A DNA stretch of 33,512 nucleotides, taken from Roseobacter sp. GAI101 (GTDB lineage Bacteria; Pseudomonadota; Alphaproteobacteria; Rhodobacterales; Rhodobacteraceae). Positions 9,237 to 18,027 of the stretch are shown piece after piece. The position numbers and the translations under genes are program-made. How positions within the stretch are numbered: position 1 is the stretch's first letter; every line of letters starts with the position of its first letter. Location of the stretch: assembly GCF_000156335.1 (NCBI RefSeq), contig NZ_DS999215.1, positions 38,890 to 72,401 on the forward strand, read 5' to 3'. Below the pieces are notes generated by a model. It made no database searches. It had not been told where the DNA came from and worked only from the letters and a program-made list of their open reading frames with translations.

Positions 9237-9271
9237 TCATATATATGACTAGTTGACTGGATGGGTCAACT
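9237..9271. promoter_or_regulatory. Divergent control region with two inverted repeats (GntR operator candidates)
   Basis: TCATATATATGA at 9237-9248 is a perfect 12-base palindrome. Next to it, AGTTGAC (9251-9257) and GTCAACT (9265-9271) form a perfect 7-base inverted repeat with a 7-base spacer. Both lie between the divergent amidohydrolase (start 9219) and GntR (start 9301) genes. They are natural candidates for the GntR site. Confidence 0.6.
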
Positions 9272-9300
9272 TGCTTTATGGGTCATCTTGGGAGGACAAA

Positions 9301-10032
9301 ATGAACAATCTTTACGCGACAGCTGATTCCAGACTGCCAGCTTATGTCCGCCTGCGGGACACGCTGACAGCACGCATTGGTGCCGGGGACTGGACCGCGG
9401 ATCAGCCGATCCCGTCCGAGGCGCGCCTTGCCGCTGAGTTTGACGTGTCAGTCGGGACGGTACGCAAAGCCGTTGACGGTCTTGTCGGGGAGGGCCTTCT
9501 GGAGCGGAGGCAGGGGTCCGGGACATATGTGCGCGCGCCCTCGTTCAACGCGACGCTGTTCAGATTCTTCGCCATCCGCGAGCCAGACGGCGCGCGGCCT
9601 TCCATCCCATCCAGCAATATGGTGCTGCGCAGCCTTTCCACGGCCCCCAAAGAGGCGGCGCAGGCACTGGGGACAGAAAACACGATCAAGATCGTCCGCT
9701 TGCGCAGCCTGTCAGACCAGCCGGTCCTGTCCGAAGAGATCTACATTCCGGCATCCAGGTTCGCGGGTTTCGAACAACTGCCCGAAGCGGCTTTTGGCCC
9801 GCTGCTGTATCCCCTCTACTTCGAACGGTTCGGTGTCTTGGTAAAACGCGCCATCGACGAAGTGTCCTTTGGGCGGGCGTCAGAGGTCATAGCCAAACGG
9901 CTTCGTATCAATATCGACGATCCGCTCGCGGTGATCCGCAGAACCGCCTTCGACATCGAAGGCAAAGCGATCGAATGGCGCATCGCAAGCGGCAGCGCGG
10001 CTGGTTTCCGGTATCGCAGCGAAATCAATTAG
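9301..10032 (+). CDS. GntR family regulator, HutC/UTRA subfamily
   Basis: This 243-residue regulator has an N-terminal winged helix. The segment IPSEARLAAEFDVSVGTVRK is the recognition core, followed by LLERRQGSGTYV. A C-terminal UTRA effector domain follows from about residue 85, containing LSEEIYIPASRFAGF and the terminal AIEWRIASGSAAGFRYRSEI. Such proteins sense a pathway metabolite and release DNA. I chose the ATG at 9301 because GGGAGGA sits seven bases upstream; the longer frame from 9253 has none and would run through the operator. It is followed after 26 bases by the TTT operon, so it likely controls that operon and the divergent hydrolase. Confidence 0.92.
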   Translation: MNNLYATADSRLPAYVRLRDTLTARIGAGDWTADQPIPSEARLAAEFDVSVGTVRKAVDGLVGEGLLERRQGSGTYVRAPSFNATLFRFFAIREPDGARPSIPSSNMVLRSLSTAPKEAAQALGTENTIKIVRLRSLSDQPVLSEEIYIPASRFAGFEQLPEAAFGPLLYPLYFERFGVLVKRAIDEVSFGRASEVIAKRLRINIDDPLAVIRRTAFDIEGKAIEWRIASGSAAGFRYRSEIN

Positions 10033-10058
10033 TGAACCAAACCAAAGGGAGAGAGACT

Positions 10059-11009
10059 ATGACACTTAAGGCAACTTTCATCGGCTTGACGGCCGCAACG
10101 GCACTGGCGGCACCCGTCCTTGCAGAATACCCCGAGCGCACCATCGAGCTGACCATTCCGGCAGGAGCGGGCGGCGGTACTGACACAAGCGCGCGCAAAC
10201 TGGCAATTCTGCTTGAGGAAAAGCTGGGCACGTCGATTGCCATTCTAAATGTCGGCGGTGGCGGCGGTTCGGTCGGTGCATCGCAGTTCATGCAGGCCAA
10301 GCCGGACGGCTATTCGCTGTTTGCCACATGGAACAGCCCGTTGACCACCGTGCCACAGGTGCAGGACGTGGCCTATTCGCTCGCCAGTTTCACCCCAATC
10401 GCGTCGACGTCGGAAACCGCTTATACGCTTTGCGTGAAAACCGATTTCCCAGCGACCACCGGCGCAGAATTTCTGGACGAACTCGCAGCCAACCCCGGCA
10501 AATACACCTATGGCAACGACGGGATCGGCGGCACGATGCAGCTGGCAGCCGAGCGTATTTTTCAGGCCAAAGAGATTAACGCCATCGCCATTCCCTTCGG
10601 CGGCGCAGGCGAAACATTGCAGAACTTTCTCGGGGGCCACGTCGATATCTATGGTGGGTCTATTTCGACCGTCCTTCCTTATGTCGAAAGCGGCGAGGCC
10701 AAATGCCCGATTGTGACGTCGGCAGCAGACGTTCCGGCACTTGAAGGCGCATCTGGCCTGGAAGCTCTTGGACTGGCCGACAAGGAAACCTTGCTCTGGC
10801 GCGCGATCCTTGGCCCGAAAGATATGGATCCGGCTGTTGTCGAGAAGTTGGCGAATGTAATTGAGGAAGCTGTCAACGACCCCAGCTATGTCGAGTTCCT
10901 TGCGACAAAGGGCGAAGTTCCGAATGTCGTGAAGGGTGAGGCTCTCGGCGCGCGGCTGCAGTCGGAATACGATGCTCTCGCCGAAGTGTCGAAGGCATTG
11001 GGCCTGTAA
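10059..11009 (+). CDS. tctC: TTT substrate-binding protein (TctC/Bug family)
   Basis: This 316-residue periplasmic receptor feeds a tripartite tricarboxylate transporter. A signal peptide covers residues 1-22 (cleavage after VLA). It is followed by YPERTIELTIPAGAGGGTDT, the Bug-family phosphate-loop-like ligand region, then NVGGGGGSVGA. The C-terminal part has the usual PKDMDPAVVEKL. Bug proteins bind carboxylates such as citrate, aromatic acids or sugar acids. The start at 10059 is preceded by GGGAGAGA. It heads tctC-tctB-tctA, with only a few bases between the genes, directly after the GntR regulator. Confidence 0.93.
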   Translation: MTLKATFIGLTAATALAAPVLAEYPERTIELTIPAGAGGGTDTSARKLAILLEEKLGTSIAILNVGGGGGSVGASQFMQAKPDGYSLFATWNSPLTTVPQVQDVAYSLASFTPIASTSETAYTLCVKTDFPATTGAEFLDELAANPGKYTYGNDGIGGTMQLAAERIFQAKEINAIAIPFGGAGETLQNFLGGHVDIYGGSISTVLPYVESGEAKCPIVTSAADVPALEGASGLEALGLADKETLLWRAILGPKDMDPAVVEKLANVIEEAVNDPSYVEFLATKGEVPNVVKGEALGARLQSEYDALAEVSKALGL

Positions 11010-11012
11010 TCG

Positions 11013-11462
11013 ATGGAGAAGCGTCAGGATATCGTGCTTGGGCTGATCTTTGTCGGCATCGGCATTTTCGCGGCCTGGACGGCCACGAATTACAAAGGGG
11101 CAAGTGGCACTTATCCGATGGTGCTTGGCCTTGTCCTGACGCTTCTCGGTGCGACAGTCGCCATCAAGGCGCTGCGGAAGCCGATCAATCAGCCACGCAC
11201 CTTGATCGACGCGCCTGCGAAGCTGGTCATCGCCATGCTGGTTGCGACCATCTATGTGGCGTTGGTCATTCCCTTGGGCTTTTACACCGCTTCCTTCCTG
11301 CTGGTGCTCGCCATGCCGCTGGCGCTTGGGTTTCGGCGCGTGGCCTATGCGATGACTGTGGCGGTTGTGTTCATGTCGCTCGTGTACCTGGTCTTTTCGG
11401 TCCTGCTTGAAAAACCTTTGCCGCGCGAATTGATTCTTTCGGTTATTTCCGTGGGGGGCTGA
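11013..11462 (+). CDS. tctB: TTT small membrane subunit (TctB)
   Basis: This 149-residue inner-membrane protein has four hydrophobic helices, as is usual for TctB: IVLGLIFVGIGIFAAW, YPMVLGLVLTLLGATVAI, a long central pair and a C-terminal helix. It starts three bases after tctC stops and ends two bases before tctA starts, so translation is probably coupled. It assembles with TctA as the secondary transporter's membrane unit. Confidence 0.9.
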   Translation: MEKRQDIVLGLIFVGIGIFAAWTATNYKGASGTYPMVLGLVLTLLGATVAIKALRKPINQPRTLIDAPAKLVIAMLVATIYVALVIPLGFYTASFLLVLAMPLALGFRRVAYAMTVAVVFMSLVYLVFSVLLEKPLPRELILSVISVGG

Positions 11463-11463
11463 C

Positions 11464-12954
11464 ATGGAATTTTACACCAATGCACTTTCCCACGTTCTGA
11501 CCTTCGGCCCGCTTACCGCCATGATCGGGGCGACGCTGTTGGGCGTCTTCATCGGTGCGTTGCCCGGTCTGAACCCGGTCATGGCCATCGCGCTGCTTTT
11601 ACCGCTGACTTATTCGATGGACCCATTGGTGGCCTTGGCAATGGTCGCAGGCATTTACAACGGGTCTATGTATGGCGGCGCAATCCCCGCTATTTTGTTG
11701 CGCATTCCTGGAACACCGGCGTCTATCGCCACTACTTTTGATGGCTTTCCCATGGCCGACCGTGGCGAGGCCGCAAAAGCCTTGAAGATCGCCTGCTGGT
11801 CTTCTGCCATCGGCGGCATTGCAAGTGCCATCGCCTTGATGACCATGGGTCCGATGCTGGCGCGGGTGACGCTGTTTTTTGGCCCTGCCGAGTATTTCTG
11901 GATCGCTATTTTCGGTATGGCTTCGGTGGCAGTGATGGTCGGCTCCGATCCGGTCAAAGGGATGATGGCAGCTGTGCTTGGCCTTTTGATCGGGACGATG
12001 GGCATCGACAATCTCTCGGGACAGGCGCGGTTCACGTTTGGGCAAACATGGCTTTTGGGCGGTCTTGATCTGATCGTCGTGCTTGTCGGTCTGTACGCGC
12101 TGCCCCCCGTTCTGCAACTGGCCGAGAAATGTGATCTCAAGGGGCTTTCGGCAGCGCAGTTGAAATTGGCCGACGCGCCTTTCGAGGAAGGTGAGATCCG
12201 TGGATTGATCCCGACTTGGCTGCGCGCCTCCGGCATCGGTATCGGAGTTGGCATCTTGCCCGGTGCGGGCGGAAATATCGCGGCCTTCCTTAGCTATAAC
12301 GCGGCAAAGAACGCCTCGGACGATCCGTCGAGCTTTGGCAAAGGCAACCCTCAAGGCGTTGCTGCCGCCGAATGCGGCAACAATGCCGACAACGCGGCGT
12401 CGATGATTCCTGCGCTGGCTTTGGGCATCCCTGGTAACGTTGTCGCGGCGCTGGTCCTCAGTGCGCTGACGATCCACGGCCTGCAACCCGGCCCGCAACT
12501 ATTCCACCAGAACCCAACCCTTGTTGGGGGGTTCATGATGGAAATGTTGATTACCTCGGTTCTGATCTTTGCCCTTGGCGGTGCTGTTGCGACCCGCGTC
12601 TTCGCACAATTTCAGCGCCTGCCGGGTGTCCTCTTGGTGCCAACAATCCTGATCCTGATGTGCGTCGGAGTTTACGTCATCAACGGTCGGCCTGTTGATC
12701 TATGGGTGATGCTTATTGCCGGCTTTGCGGGCTATTTTCTGGAAAAGGTCAATTTCCCGCTGGCCCCTGTTATTCTTGGGATGATCCTGGGGCCCATGGC
12801 CGAGCAAAGTGTCCGCCGTGCCCTGCTTATCAGCCGTGGTGACCCAACCGATCTCGTGACGCGGCCGATCTCGGCTGTTCTGGCGGTCGTTACGGTTCTT
12901 GTGATCATCTGGCCACTCGTCAAAATGATGCGCCGCCGCCGCAGAGCGAATTGA
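11464..12954 (+). CDS. tctA: TTT large membrane subunit (TctA)
   Basis: This 496-residue polytopic inner-membrane protein is the transport channel of the TTT system, driven by an ion gradient. Family signatures are clear: GALPGLNPVMAIALLLPLTY at about 34-53, YNGSMYGGAIPAILLRIPGT at about 66-85 and GILPGAGGNIAAFLSY at about 261-276. A GVAAAECGNNADNAASMIPALALGIPG segment follows. About twelve membrane helices are expected. The gene ends with a basic RRRRR tail. No clear terminator follows. Together with the hydrolase and GntR it forms a carboxylate uptake and catabolism unit. Confidence 0.95.
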   Translation: MEFYTNALSHVLTFGPLTAMIGATLLGVFIGALPGLNPVMAIALLLPLTYSMDPLVALAMVAGIYNGSMYGGAIPAILLRIPGTPASIATTFDGFPMADRGEAAKALKIACWSSAIGGIASAIALMTMGPMLARVTLFFGPAEYFWIAIFGMASVAVMVGSDPVKGMMAAVLGLLIGTMGIDNLSGQARFTFGQTWLLGGLDLIVVLVGLYALPPVLQLAEKCDLKGLSAAQLKLADAPFEEGEIRGLIPTWLRASGIGIGVGILPGAGGNIAAFLSYNAAKNASDDPSSFGKGNPQGVAAAECGNNADNAASMIPALALGIPGNVVAALVLSALTIHGLQPGPQLFHQNPTLVGGFMMEMLITSVLIFALGGAVATRVFAQFQRLPGVLLVPTILILMCVGVYVINGRPVDLWVMLIAGFAGYFLEKVNFPLAPVILGMILGPMAEQSVRRALLISRGDPTDLVTRPISAVLAVVTVLVIIWPLVKMMRRRRRAN

Positions 12955-13281
12955 GCCGTTTTGATTCACCCGCTCACTTTGTGATGGGTTCGCCTGAGAG
13001 CAGTCCAGCGCCACCTGATACATGAACGGCCACTCCGCGCCGGTCCTGACAAGGCACGTTTTGGAGCGCAGTCGAACGCGCTAGTGCCGTCCATGGTCGG
13101 TCTGATATTTCACGAGGGGTGGATTCCGGACCGAAACGGTCATTCAGCAGGGTTCCAATTTGTGGCGGCAACACATGCCGTGTCCGACCCACGTGGCGAC
13201 AGGACAAAGTTTTTTGTGACTTTTCTCTGCACCAGACTATTTCACCAATCAGGGTATTTTAAAAAACGCAGCGAGGGTTTG
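12955..13281. other. Gap of about 330 bases before iorA, no gene assigned
   Basis: A plus-strand frame extends iorA upstream to 13084, but that extension lacks ferredoxin-domain sequence and a ribosome binding site. A minus-strand frame of 77 codons is unrecognised. The promoter of the iorA operon is expected here; the AT-rich run at 13248-13270 just before iorA is the most promoter-like part. Confidence 0.35.
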
Positions 13282-13740
13282 ATGACAACTTTTACCGTGA
13301 ATGGCGAGACGCGGACTGTAGATGTGCCGGGCGACACCCCTTTGCTGTGGGTCCTGCGGGATGAGCTGAAGCTCACCGGGACGAAGTTTGGGTGTGGTGT
13401 GGCCCAATGCGGCGCTTGCACCGTTATGCTGGACGGGATGACCCGCCGATCATGCGTCACGCCAGTGTCAACACTGGAAGGGGCCGACATTCGCACCATC
13501 GAAGGGCTCGACACGCCAGAGGCAGAGGCGGTGCAGGCCGCCTGGACCGCAATTGACGTGCCCCAATGCGGCTGGTGTCAGTCAGGCCAGGTCGTCAGCG
13601 CGGCAGCACTGCTATACGAAATTCCAAACCCTACGGATGAGGAGATTGACCAGGCAATGGCCGGCAACATCTGTCGCTGTGCAAGCTACGTGCGCATTCG
13701 CCAGGCAATCAAAGACGCCGCCAAGACGTTGGAGGGTTAA
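13282..13740 (+). CDS. iorA: (2Fe-2S) subunit of isoquinoline-1-oxidoreductase-type molybdenum hydroxylase
   Basis: This 152-residue electron-transfer subunit carries two [2Fe-2S] clusters. The plant-type cluster ligands are C38, C43, C46 and C58 ([13 protein letters not shown]). The second cluster ligands are C96, C99, C131 and C133 (CGWCQSGQ and ICRCASY). Length and motifs are those of the IorA/XdhC-like small subunits of the xanthine oxidase family. The ATG at 13282 is preceded by GCGAGG; the longer open frame upstream is not protein-like. The stop is three bases before iorB. The physiological substrate may be an N-heterocycle or an aldehyde. Confidence 0.93.
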   Translation: MTTFTVNGETRTVDVPGDTPLLWVLRDELKLTGTKFGCGVAQCGACTVMLDGMTRRSCVTPVSTLEGADIRTIEGLDTPEAEAVQAAWTAIDVPQCGWCQSGQVVSAAALLYEIPNPTDEEIDQAMAGNICRCASYVRIRQAIKDAAKTLEG

Positions 13741-13743
13741 GAC

Positions 13744-15915
13744 ATGACCATCACACAGAGCCGCCGCAATTTCCTCGCGTCTTCGCTTGGCCTTGTCATT
13801 GCCGTATCGCTGCCGATGCGCGGTCGTGCGCAATCAGGTGCCGCTTTGGCCTTTCAACCTGACGGATCCACGCCGACCTTCGCCCCGAACGCATTTATCA
13901 GGGTGGCAGAGGACGACACCGTTACCGTCATAATTAAACACATCGAATTCGGGCAAGGCCCGTTTACCGGCCTGTCAACGCTGGTGGCCGAGGAGATGGA
14001 TGCGGATTGGGGCCAGATGCGGGCCGAATCCGCGCCCGCTGATGACGAGAAGTACAAGAACCTTTTGTTCGGCCTGCAAGGGACCGGCGGATCCACCGCA
14101 ATGGCCAATAGCTATACCCAGATGCGCAAAGCCGGTGCCGCCGCCCGCGCGATGCTGGTCCAGGCCGCCGCCGAAGAATGGGGCGTTGATGCGTCAACCA
14201 TCAGCATCGCCAAAGGTGTGCTGACATCAGGCAGCAACACATCGACCTTTGGACCGCTGGCCGCCAAGGCCGCACTGCTGACCCCGCCTGAAGACCCCGC
14301 CGTCAAAGACCCCAAGGACTTTGTGCTGATCGGCAAGGATCGCCCCAAGCTGGACAGCAAAGCCAAGTCCAACGGCACCGCGGTGTTCACGATGGATATG
14401 GACCTGCAGGACATGGAATATGTCGTTATCCGCCATGCACCCATGCTGGGCGGTACTGTTGCCAGCTTTGACGATACAGAAGCGATGAAGGTCACTGGCG
14501 TCACCGCTGTTCGCCAGATTCCGCAGGGGATCGCGGTCTACGCGACCTCGACCTATGCAGCGCTCTCTGGACGCAACGCCTTGACGGTCGAATGGGACGA
14601 CAGCGCAGCCGAAACGCGTACCTCCGCCCAGATAATGGATGATTTCGCCAAGCTGGCAACATCCGGTGAAATGAAAAACGCCGAGGAAAACGGCGACATT
14701 GACGCAACCTTGTCGGAGGCGGCACAGGTAATCGAGATGGAGTTCCGCTTTCCCTACCTTGCGCACGCCCCGATGGAGCCGCTGGACGCCGTCATTCAAG
14801 TAAAGGACGGCAGTGCCGAAACCTGGGGCGGCTTTCAGTTCCCTGGCTTTGACAAGCAGGCCGTTGCAGGCAACCTTGGATTGCCTGTTGAGAATGTAAA
14901 ACTGAACGTCATGTTGGCGGGCGGTTCCTTTGGACGTCGCGCCCAGCCGTCTGCCCAGATCGGTAATGAAATCGGTGCTATTGCCAAAGCGGCGGGACGC
15001 GACGGTGCGTGGAAGTTGATCTGGACCCGCGAAGACGATCTGGCGGGTGGTTATTACCGACCGATGACTGTCCACAAGATGCGCGGCGCACTGGATGCTG
15101 ACGGTAACATTCTGGGCTGGCACGACATTGTGGTGAACCAATCCATCATGGCTGGCGGGCCGATGGAGCAGATGATGCAGGACGGTAAGGACCCCACGTC
15201 CTACGAAGGCGCGACAAAGATGCCTTACGATCTGGCCAACCTGCGCGTTGACTGGGTCCGCGCCGAAAGTGTCGTACCGGTTTTGTGGTGGCGCTCTGTT
15301 GGACACACACACACCGGTTATGCGACCGAAGTGTTCCTGGATCAGCTGCTGGAAGCAGGCGGCAAAGACCCGGTGCAGGGCCGTCTGGACCTGCTGAAGG
15401 ATGACATGGGCCGCGACCGCGCCGTGCTGGAACGGGTGGCCAAGATGGCCGGATGGGATGGCACCAAAGTCAAAGGTGACAAAGGCTATGGCGTTGCCCT
15501 GCACGAGTCGTTCGGCACCTATGTCGCCCAGGTCGCTGAGGTCGAAGATCGCAACGGATTTCCACATGTGACGAAGGTCTGGTGCGCTGTCGATTGCGGT
15601 GTTGCCGTGAACCCCAATGTGATCCGTGCGCAAATCGAAGGCGGCATCGGTTATGGTCTGGGTTCTGTGTTGTTCAACGCCGTGACCCTTGGCGAGGGCG
15701 GCGTCGTGCAGGAACAGAACTTTGACACCTACCGGATGATCCGCATCAACGAGATGCCAGCGGTCGAGGTCGAGATCATAGAAAGCACGATGGACCCAAC
15801 TGGTATTGGTGAACCGGGCACGCCCCCTGTCGGCCCAGCCGTCGCTAACGCTTGGCGCGCGCTGACCGGCACGAACGTGACAACCCTTCCTTTCATGACC
15901 CCGGCCGGAGCGTAA
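13744..15915 (+). CDS. iorB: Molybdopterin-binding subunit of isoquinoline-1-oxidoreductase-type enzyme
   Basis: This 723-residue catalytic subunit binds molybdopterin cytosine dinucleotide and hydroxylates a substrate with water. A twin-arginine signal is present (SRRNFLASS, residues 6-14, then a hydrophobic stretch ending near GRAQS), so the folded enzyme is exported to the periplasm. Cofactor-binding segments include [29 protein letters not shown] and the terminal [17 protein letters not shown], whose glutamate matches the catalytic one in this family. It sits between the FeS subunit and a diheme cytochrome, which fits electron delivery to cytochrome c. Isoquinoline itself is only the family's name-giving substrate. 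Confidence 0.93.
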   Translation: MTITQSRRNFLASSLGLVIAVSLPMRGRAQSGAALAFQPDGSTPTFAPNAFIRVAEDDTVTVIIKHIEFGQGPFTGLSTLVAEEMDADWGQMRAESAPADDEKYKNLLFGLQGTGGSTAMANSYTQMRKAGAAARAMLVQAAAEEWGVDASTISIAKGVLTSGSNTSTFGPLAAKAALLTPPEDPAVKDPKDFVLIGKDRPKLDSKAKSNGTAVFTMDMDLQDMEYVVIRHAPMLGGTVASFDDTEAMKVTGVTAVRQIPQGIAVYATSTYAALSGRNALTVEWDDSAAETRTSAQIMDDFAKLATSGEMKNAEENGDIDATLSEAAQVIEMEFRFPYLAHAPMEPLDAVIQVKDGSAETWGGFQFPGFDKQAVAGNLGLPVENVKLNVMLAGGSFGRRAQPSAQIGNEIGAIAKAAGRDGAWKLIWTREDDLAGGYYRPMTVHKMRGALDADGNILGWHDIVVNQSIMAGGPMEQMMQDGKDPTSYEGATKMPYDLANLRVDWVRAESVVPVLWWRSVGHTHTGYATEVFLDQLLEAGGKDPVQGRLDLLKDDMGRDRAVLERVAKMAGWDGTKVKGDKGYGVALHESFGTYVAQVAEVEDRNGFPHVTKVWCAVDCGVAVNPNVIRAQIEGGIGYGLGSVLFNAVTLGEGGVVQEQNFDTYRMIRINEMPAVEVEIIESTMDPTGIGEPGTPPVGPAVANAWRALTGTNVTTLPFMTPAGA

Positions 15916-15918
15916 TCA

Positions 15919-16524
15919 ATGAAAACTCTTTCTATTTTGTCCATTGCTGCACTTCTGTCAGCGGGCGTGGTTCAGGCCGAAACTGTGAACGGTTTGCGAA
16001 CTGTCGACGAATTTGACAGCATTGCTGACGACGCCAAACGGTCCGTCGCGCTTTTTGAGGAAATGTTCGTTGTCATCGAAAGCCCGCGGTGCCTGAACTG
16101 CCACCCCGTAAACAATGTCCCGCTGCAAGGTGACATGATGCAACCGCACCAGCCACCCGTCGTGCGCGGCGTTGGCGATTTCGGTGCAACGGGTATGCGC
16201 TGTTCGACCTGCCACGGGTCGGAAAACGTGTCTTTCACCACCGGACAGGGCTCGATTCCTGGACACGAGCCATGGCAGCTTGCGCCGATCGAAATGGGAT
16301 GGGTCGGCTTGACCGCGGCGCAGGTTTGCGAGCAGCTAAAAGACCCGGAGCGCAATGGCGACCGGACACTCGCTGAGCTGCATGAGCACAACGCAGAGGA
16401 CGGTCTGGTCGGTTGGGGATGGGAACCGGGCGAAGGCCGAACACCCGCGCCCGGCTCACAGGAGATTTTTGGCCAGTTGACACAGGCTTGGATCGAAACC
16501 GGCGCTGCCTGCCCCCAAATGTGA
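15919..16524 (+). CDS. Periplasmic diheme cytochrome c of the Ior operon
   Basis: This 201-residue secreted protein has a cleavable signal peptide (residues 1-20, ending VVQA). Two covalent heme sites are visible, C58-L-N-C61-H62 and C95-S-T-C98-H99. It begins three bases after iorB stops, so it is in the same operon. The likely role is to accept electrons from the IorAB clusters in the periplasm and pass them to the respiratory chain. Methionines near the hemes (for example GDMM at 71-74) could be distal ligands. Annotation pipelines often call such proteins an isoquinoline oxidoreductase subunit. Confidence 0.85.
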   Translation: MKTLSILSIAALLSAGVVQAETVNGLRTVDEFDSIADDAKRSVALFEEMFVVIESPRCLNCHPVNNVPLQGDMMQPHQPPVVRGVGDFGATGMRCSTCHGSENVSFTTGQGSIPGHEPWQLAPIEMGWVGLTAAQVCEQLKDPERNGDRTLAELHEHNAEDGLVGWGWEPGEGRTPAPGSQEIFGQLTQAWIETGAACPQM

Positions 16525-16599
16525 CCTTTGAGCTGGATACCGTTCGCTACGAGATCGGGACTGAGTGTCGTTCATCGGGCTAGAGTTTGCGGCCTATGG

Positions 16600-16934
16600 G
16601 ACCCATTCGATGCGACGCACGAAGGTCACCCAAATCTTTGGTAGGACGGGCAACCTAGGTGCTCCTTCAACGGCTCGCTCGGGGCGGGGCGAGTGTGAGC
16701 GAACTGGCCGAGCCGCATGACATGGCGCTGCCTTCATTCATGGAATATCTGAAGAAGCTCGAAGCTGCCAAGCTTGTAACGACGAAGAAGGACGGACGCG
16801 AATATGCGCTCTCGCACCCGATGCCTTCCAGCCCGCAAAGGACTGGCTGACCGAACAGAGTTCCATCTGGGAAGGACGGCTCGGCCGCTTCGACGATTAC
16901 ATTGAGAGCCTCATGAAGGAACGCAAAAATGAAA
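16600..16934 (+). pseudogene. ArsR family regulator, frameshifted
   Basis: From 16659 a frame reads LARGGASVSELAEPHDMALP, LKKLEAAKLVTTKKDGREYAL, which is the winged-helix core of the ArsR regulators that accompany AHSA1 genes. The frame breaks near 16815-16821. One base missing there moves the expected continuation DAFQPAKDWLTEQSSIWEGR and the rest of the C-terminus into the next frame, ending over the AHSA1 start. Upstream, a stop codon directly precedes the GTG at 16659, and the expected N-terminal helix with an ADPTRR-type motif is not readable in one frame. The gene therefore looks inactivated, unless the sequence contains errors. Confidence 0.75.
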
Positions 16935-17396
16935 CTCGATCCGGAAACTGACCTTACATTCACGCGCACAATCAATGCGCCCCGTGCATTGCTTTGGGAG
17001 TGCTGGACAACGCCGAAGCACATCAAAAACTTTTTCGTGCCGAAACCTCATGATGTCGATGCCTGTGAAATCGACCTGCGGGTGGGCGGCAAGTTCAACA
17101 CCACGATGAACGTCGATGGCATAAAGATGGCAAACGAGGGCGTTTATCTTGAGGTTGTCGATGAAGAGCGTCTGGTCTTCACCGACACCTATAGCGAAGG
17201 GTGGAAGCCCGCTGCCGATCCCTTCATGACGGCCATCATTGAGTTCGCCGACGATGGGAACGGCGGAACAATCTACACCGCAACTGCACGGCACCGGTCA
17301 CCGCAAGCCCGTCAGAGCCACGAAGACATGGGGTTCTATGATGGATGGGGCACGGTCGCGACTCAACTTGAGGAATATGCCCGGTCGCTTAAGTGA
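16929..17396 (+). CDS. SRPBCC/AHSA1 domain protein
   Basis: This 155-residue soluble START-like protein of the AHSA1 family begins with RTINAPRALLWECWTTPKHIKNFF and continues with DLRVGGKF, YLEVVDEERLVFTDTYSE and MGFYDGWGTVATQLEEYARSL. These are standard AHSA1/YndB-like landmarks. Family members bind hydrophobic small molecules, and many are paired with an ArsR regulator as here. The start overlaps the end of the ArsR relic (ATGAAGGAACGC just upstream), the usual coupled arrangement, so the gene may now be expressed without its repressor. Confidence 0.88.
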   Translation: MKLDPETDLTFTRTINAPRALLWECWTTPKHIKNFFVPKPHDVDACEIDLRVGGKFNTTMNVDGIKMANEGVYLEVVDEERLVFTDTYSEGWKPAADPFMTAIIEFADDGNGGTIYTATARHRSPQARQSHEDMGFYDGWGTVATQLEEYARSLK

Positions 17397-17502
17397 ACTA
17401 AGGCGGGCAGTGCACCAATGGCCCCATTGACCGCGAAAGTCAGCTTTGCCGATTGTTCGTATTTGATCGTGCTCACTATGATGCCATCGAGGGGCCACAT
17501 CA

Positions 17503-18027
17503 ATGCAGAATAGCTCTATAGAAATTGGTGATTTCGACGTCACCGAAGCAGATCTTCTCGGAGGTATATTCTTTGATGCTGTGCGGGAAGGAGCGGCTGA
17601 ATTCTATGATTTAGAGCAGCGTCGGGCTTGGGCTTCTAAGCAGCCTTCAGGGCAAAACTGGGCATCGCGGCTGGCTGGTCAGAAAACCGTAGTGGCGCGT
17701 AAGGCAGGCCTGCCTGTTGGCTTTATGACCTTTGATGGTGATGGTTACATAGACCTTGCTTTCGTCGCGCCAGGGCACCAACGGCAGGGCATAGGTAGAG
17801 CTCTTTACGCTCGGATTGAGTCAGCGGCACGTGACGCTAATATTGAACGCCTTCATTCTAAAGCAAGCTATCTGGTTCGAGGTCTTTTTGAGCAGCAGGG
17901 TTGGGAAGTTGTCCGCAAGCAGCGGGTCGAGAGATCTGGCGTTACGTTGACCAACTTCCTGATGGAGAAGCGCCTGGATAATCCAGTTCGGCCCACCGAC
18001 ATTGCTGCTAATTCAAAGCAAAGCTGA
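17503..18027 (+). CDS. GNAT family N-acetyltransferase
   Basis: This 174-residue acyl-CoA-dependent acetyltransferase has the acetyl-CoA loop VAPGHQRQGIGRALYARIE (around residues 87-105) in the R/Q-x-x-G-x-G/A form. It is preceded by GYIDLAFV, and FEQQGWEVVRKQRV matches the late beta-bulge region. The N-terminal REGAAEFYDLEQRRAWA helix is common in the YafP/PhnO-like branch acting on small molecules. No operon partner is evident. The target is unknown. Confidence 0.88.
   Translation: MQNSSIEIGDFDVTEADLLGGIFFDAVREGAAEFYDLEQRRAWASKQPSGQNWASRLAGQKTVVARKAGLPVGFMTFDGDGYIDLAFVAPGHQRQGIGRALYARIESAARDANIERLHSKASYLVRGLFEQQGWEVVRKQRVERSGVTLTNFLMEKRLDNPVRPTDIAANSKQS

Noticed and set aside
10245..11465. 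Long minus-strand open frame of 406 codons opposite the TTT operon
   Set aside because: It lies antisense to tctC and tctB, is rich in H, R and Q, and has no domain or ribosome binding site. It is a composition shadow.
11599..12498. Minus-strand frames opposite tctA
   Set aside because: They are shadows of a high-GC membrane protein gene, with no motif.
14227..15633. Minus-strand open frame of 468 codons opposite iorB
   Set aside because: iorB on the plus strand has full family motifs and a Tat signal; the antisense frame has none.
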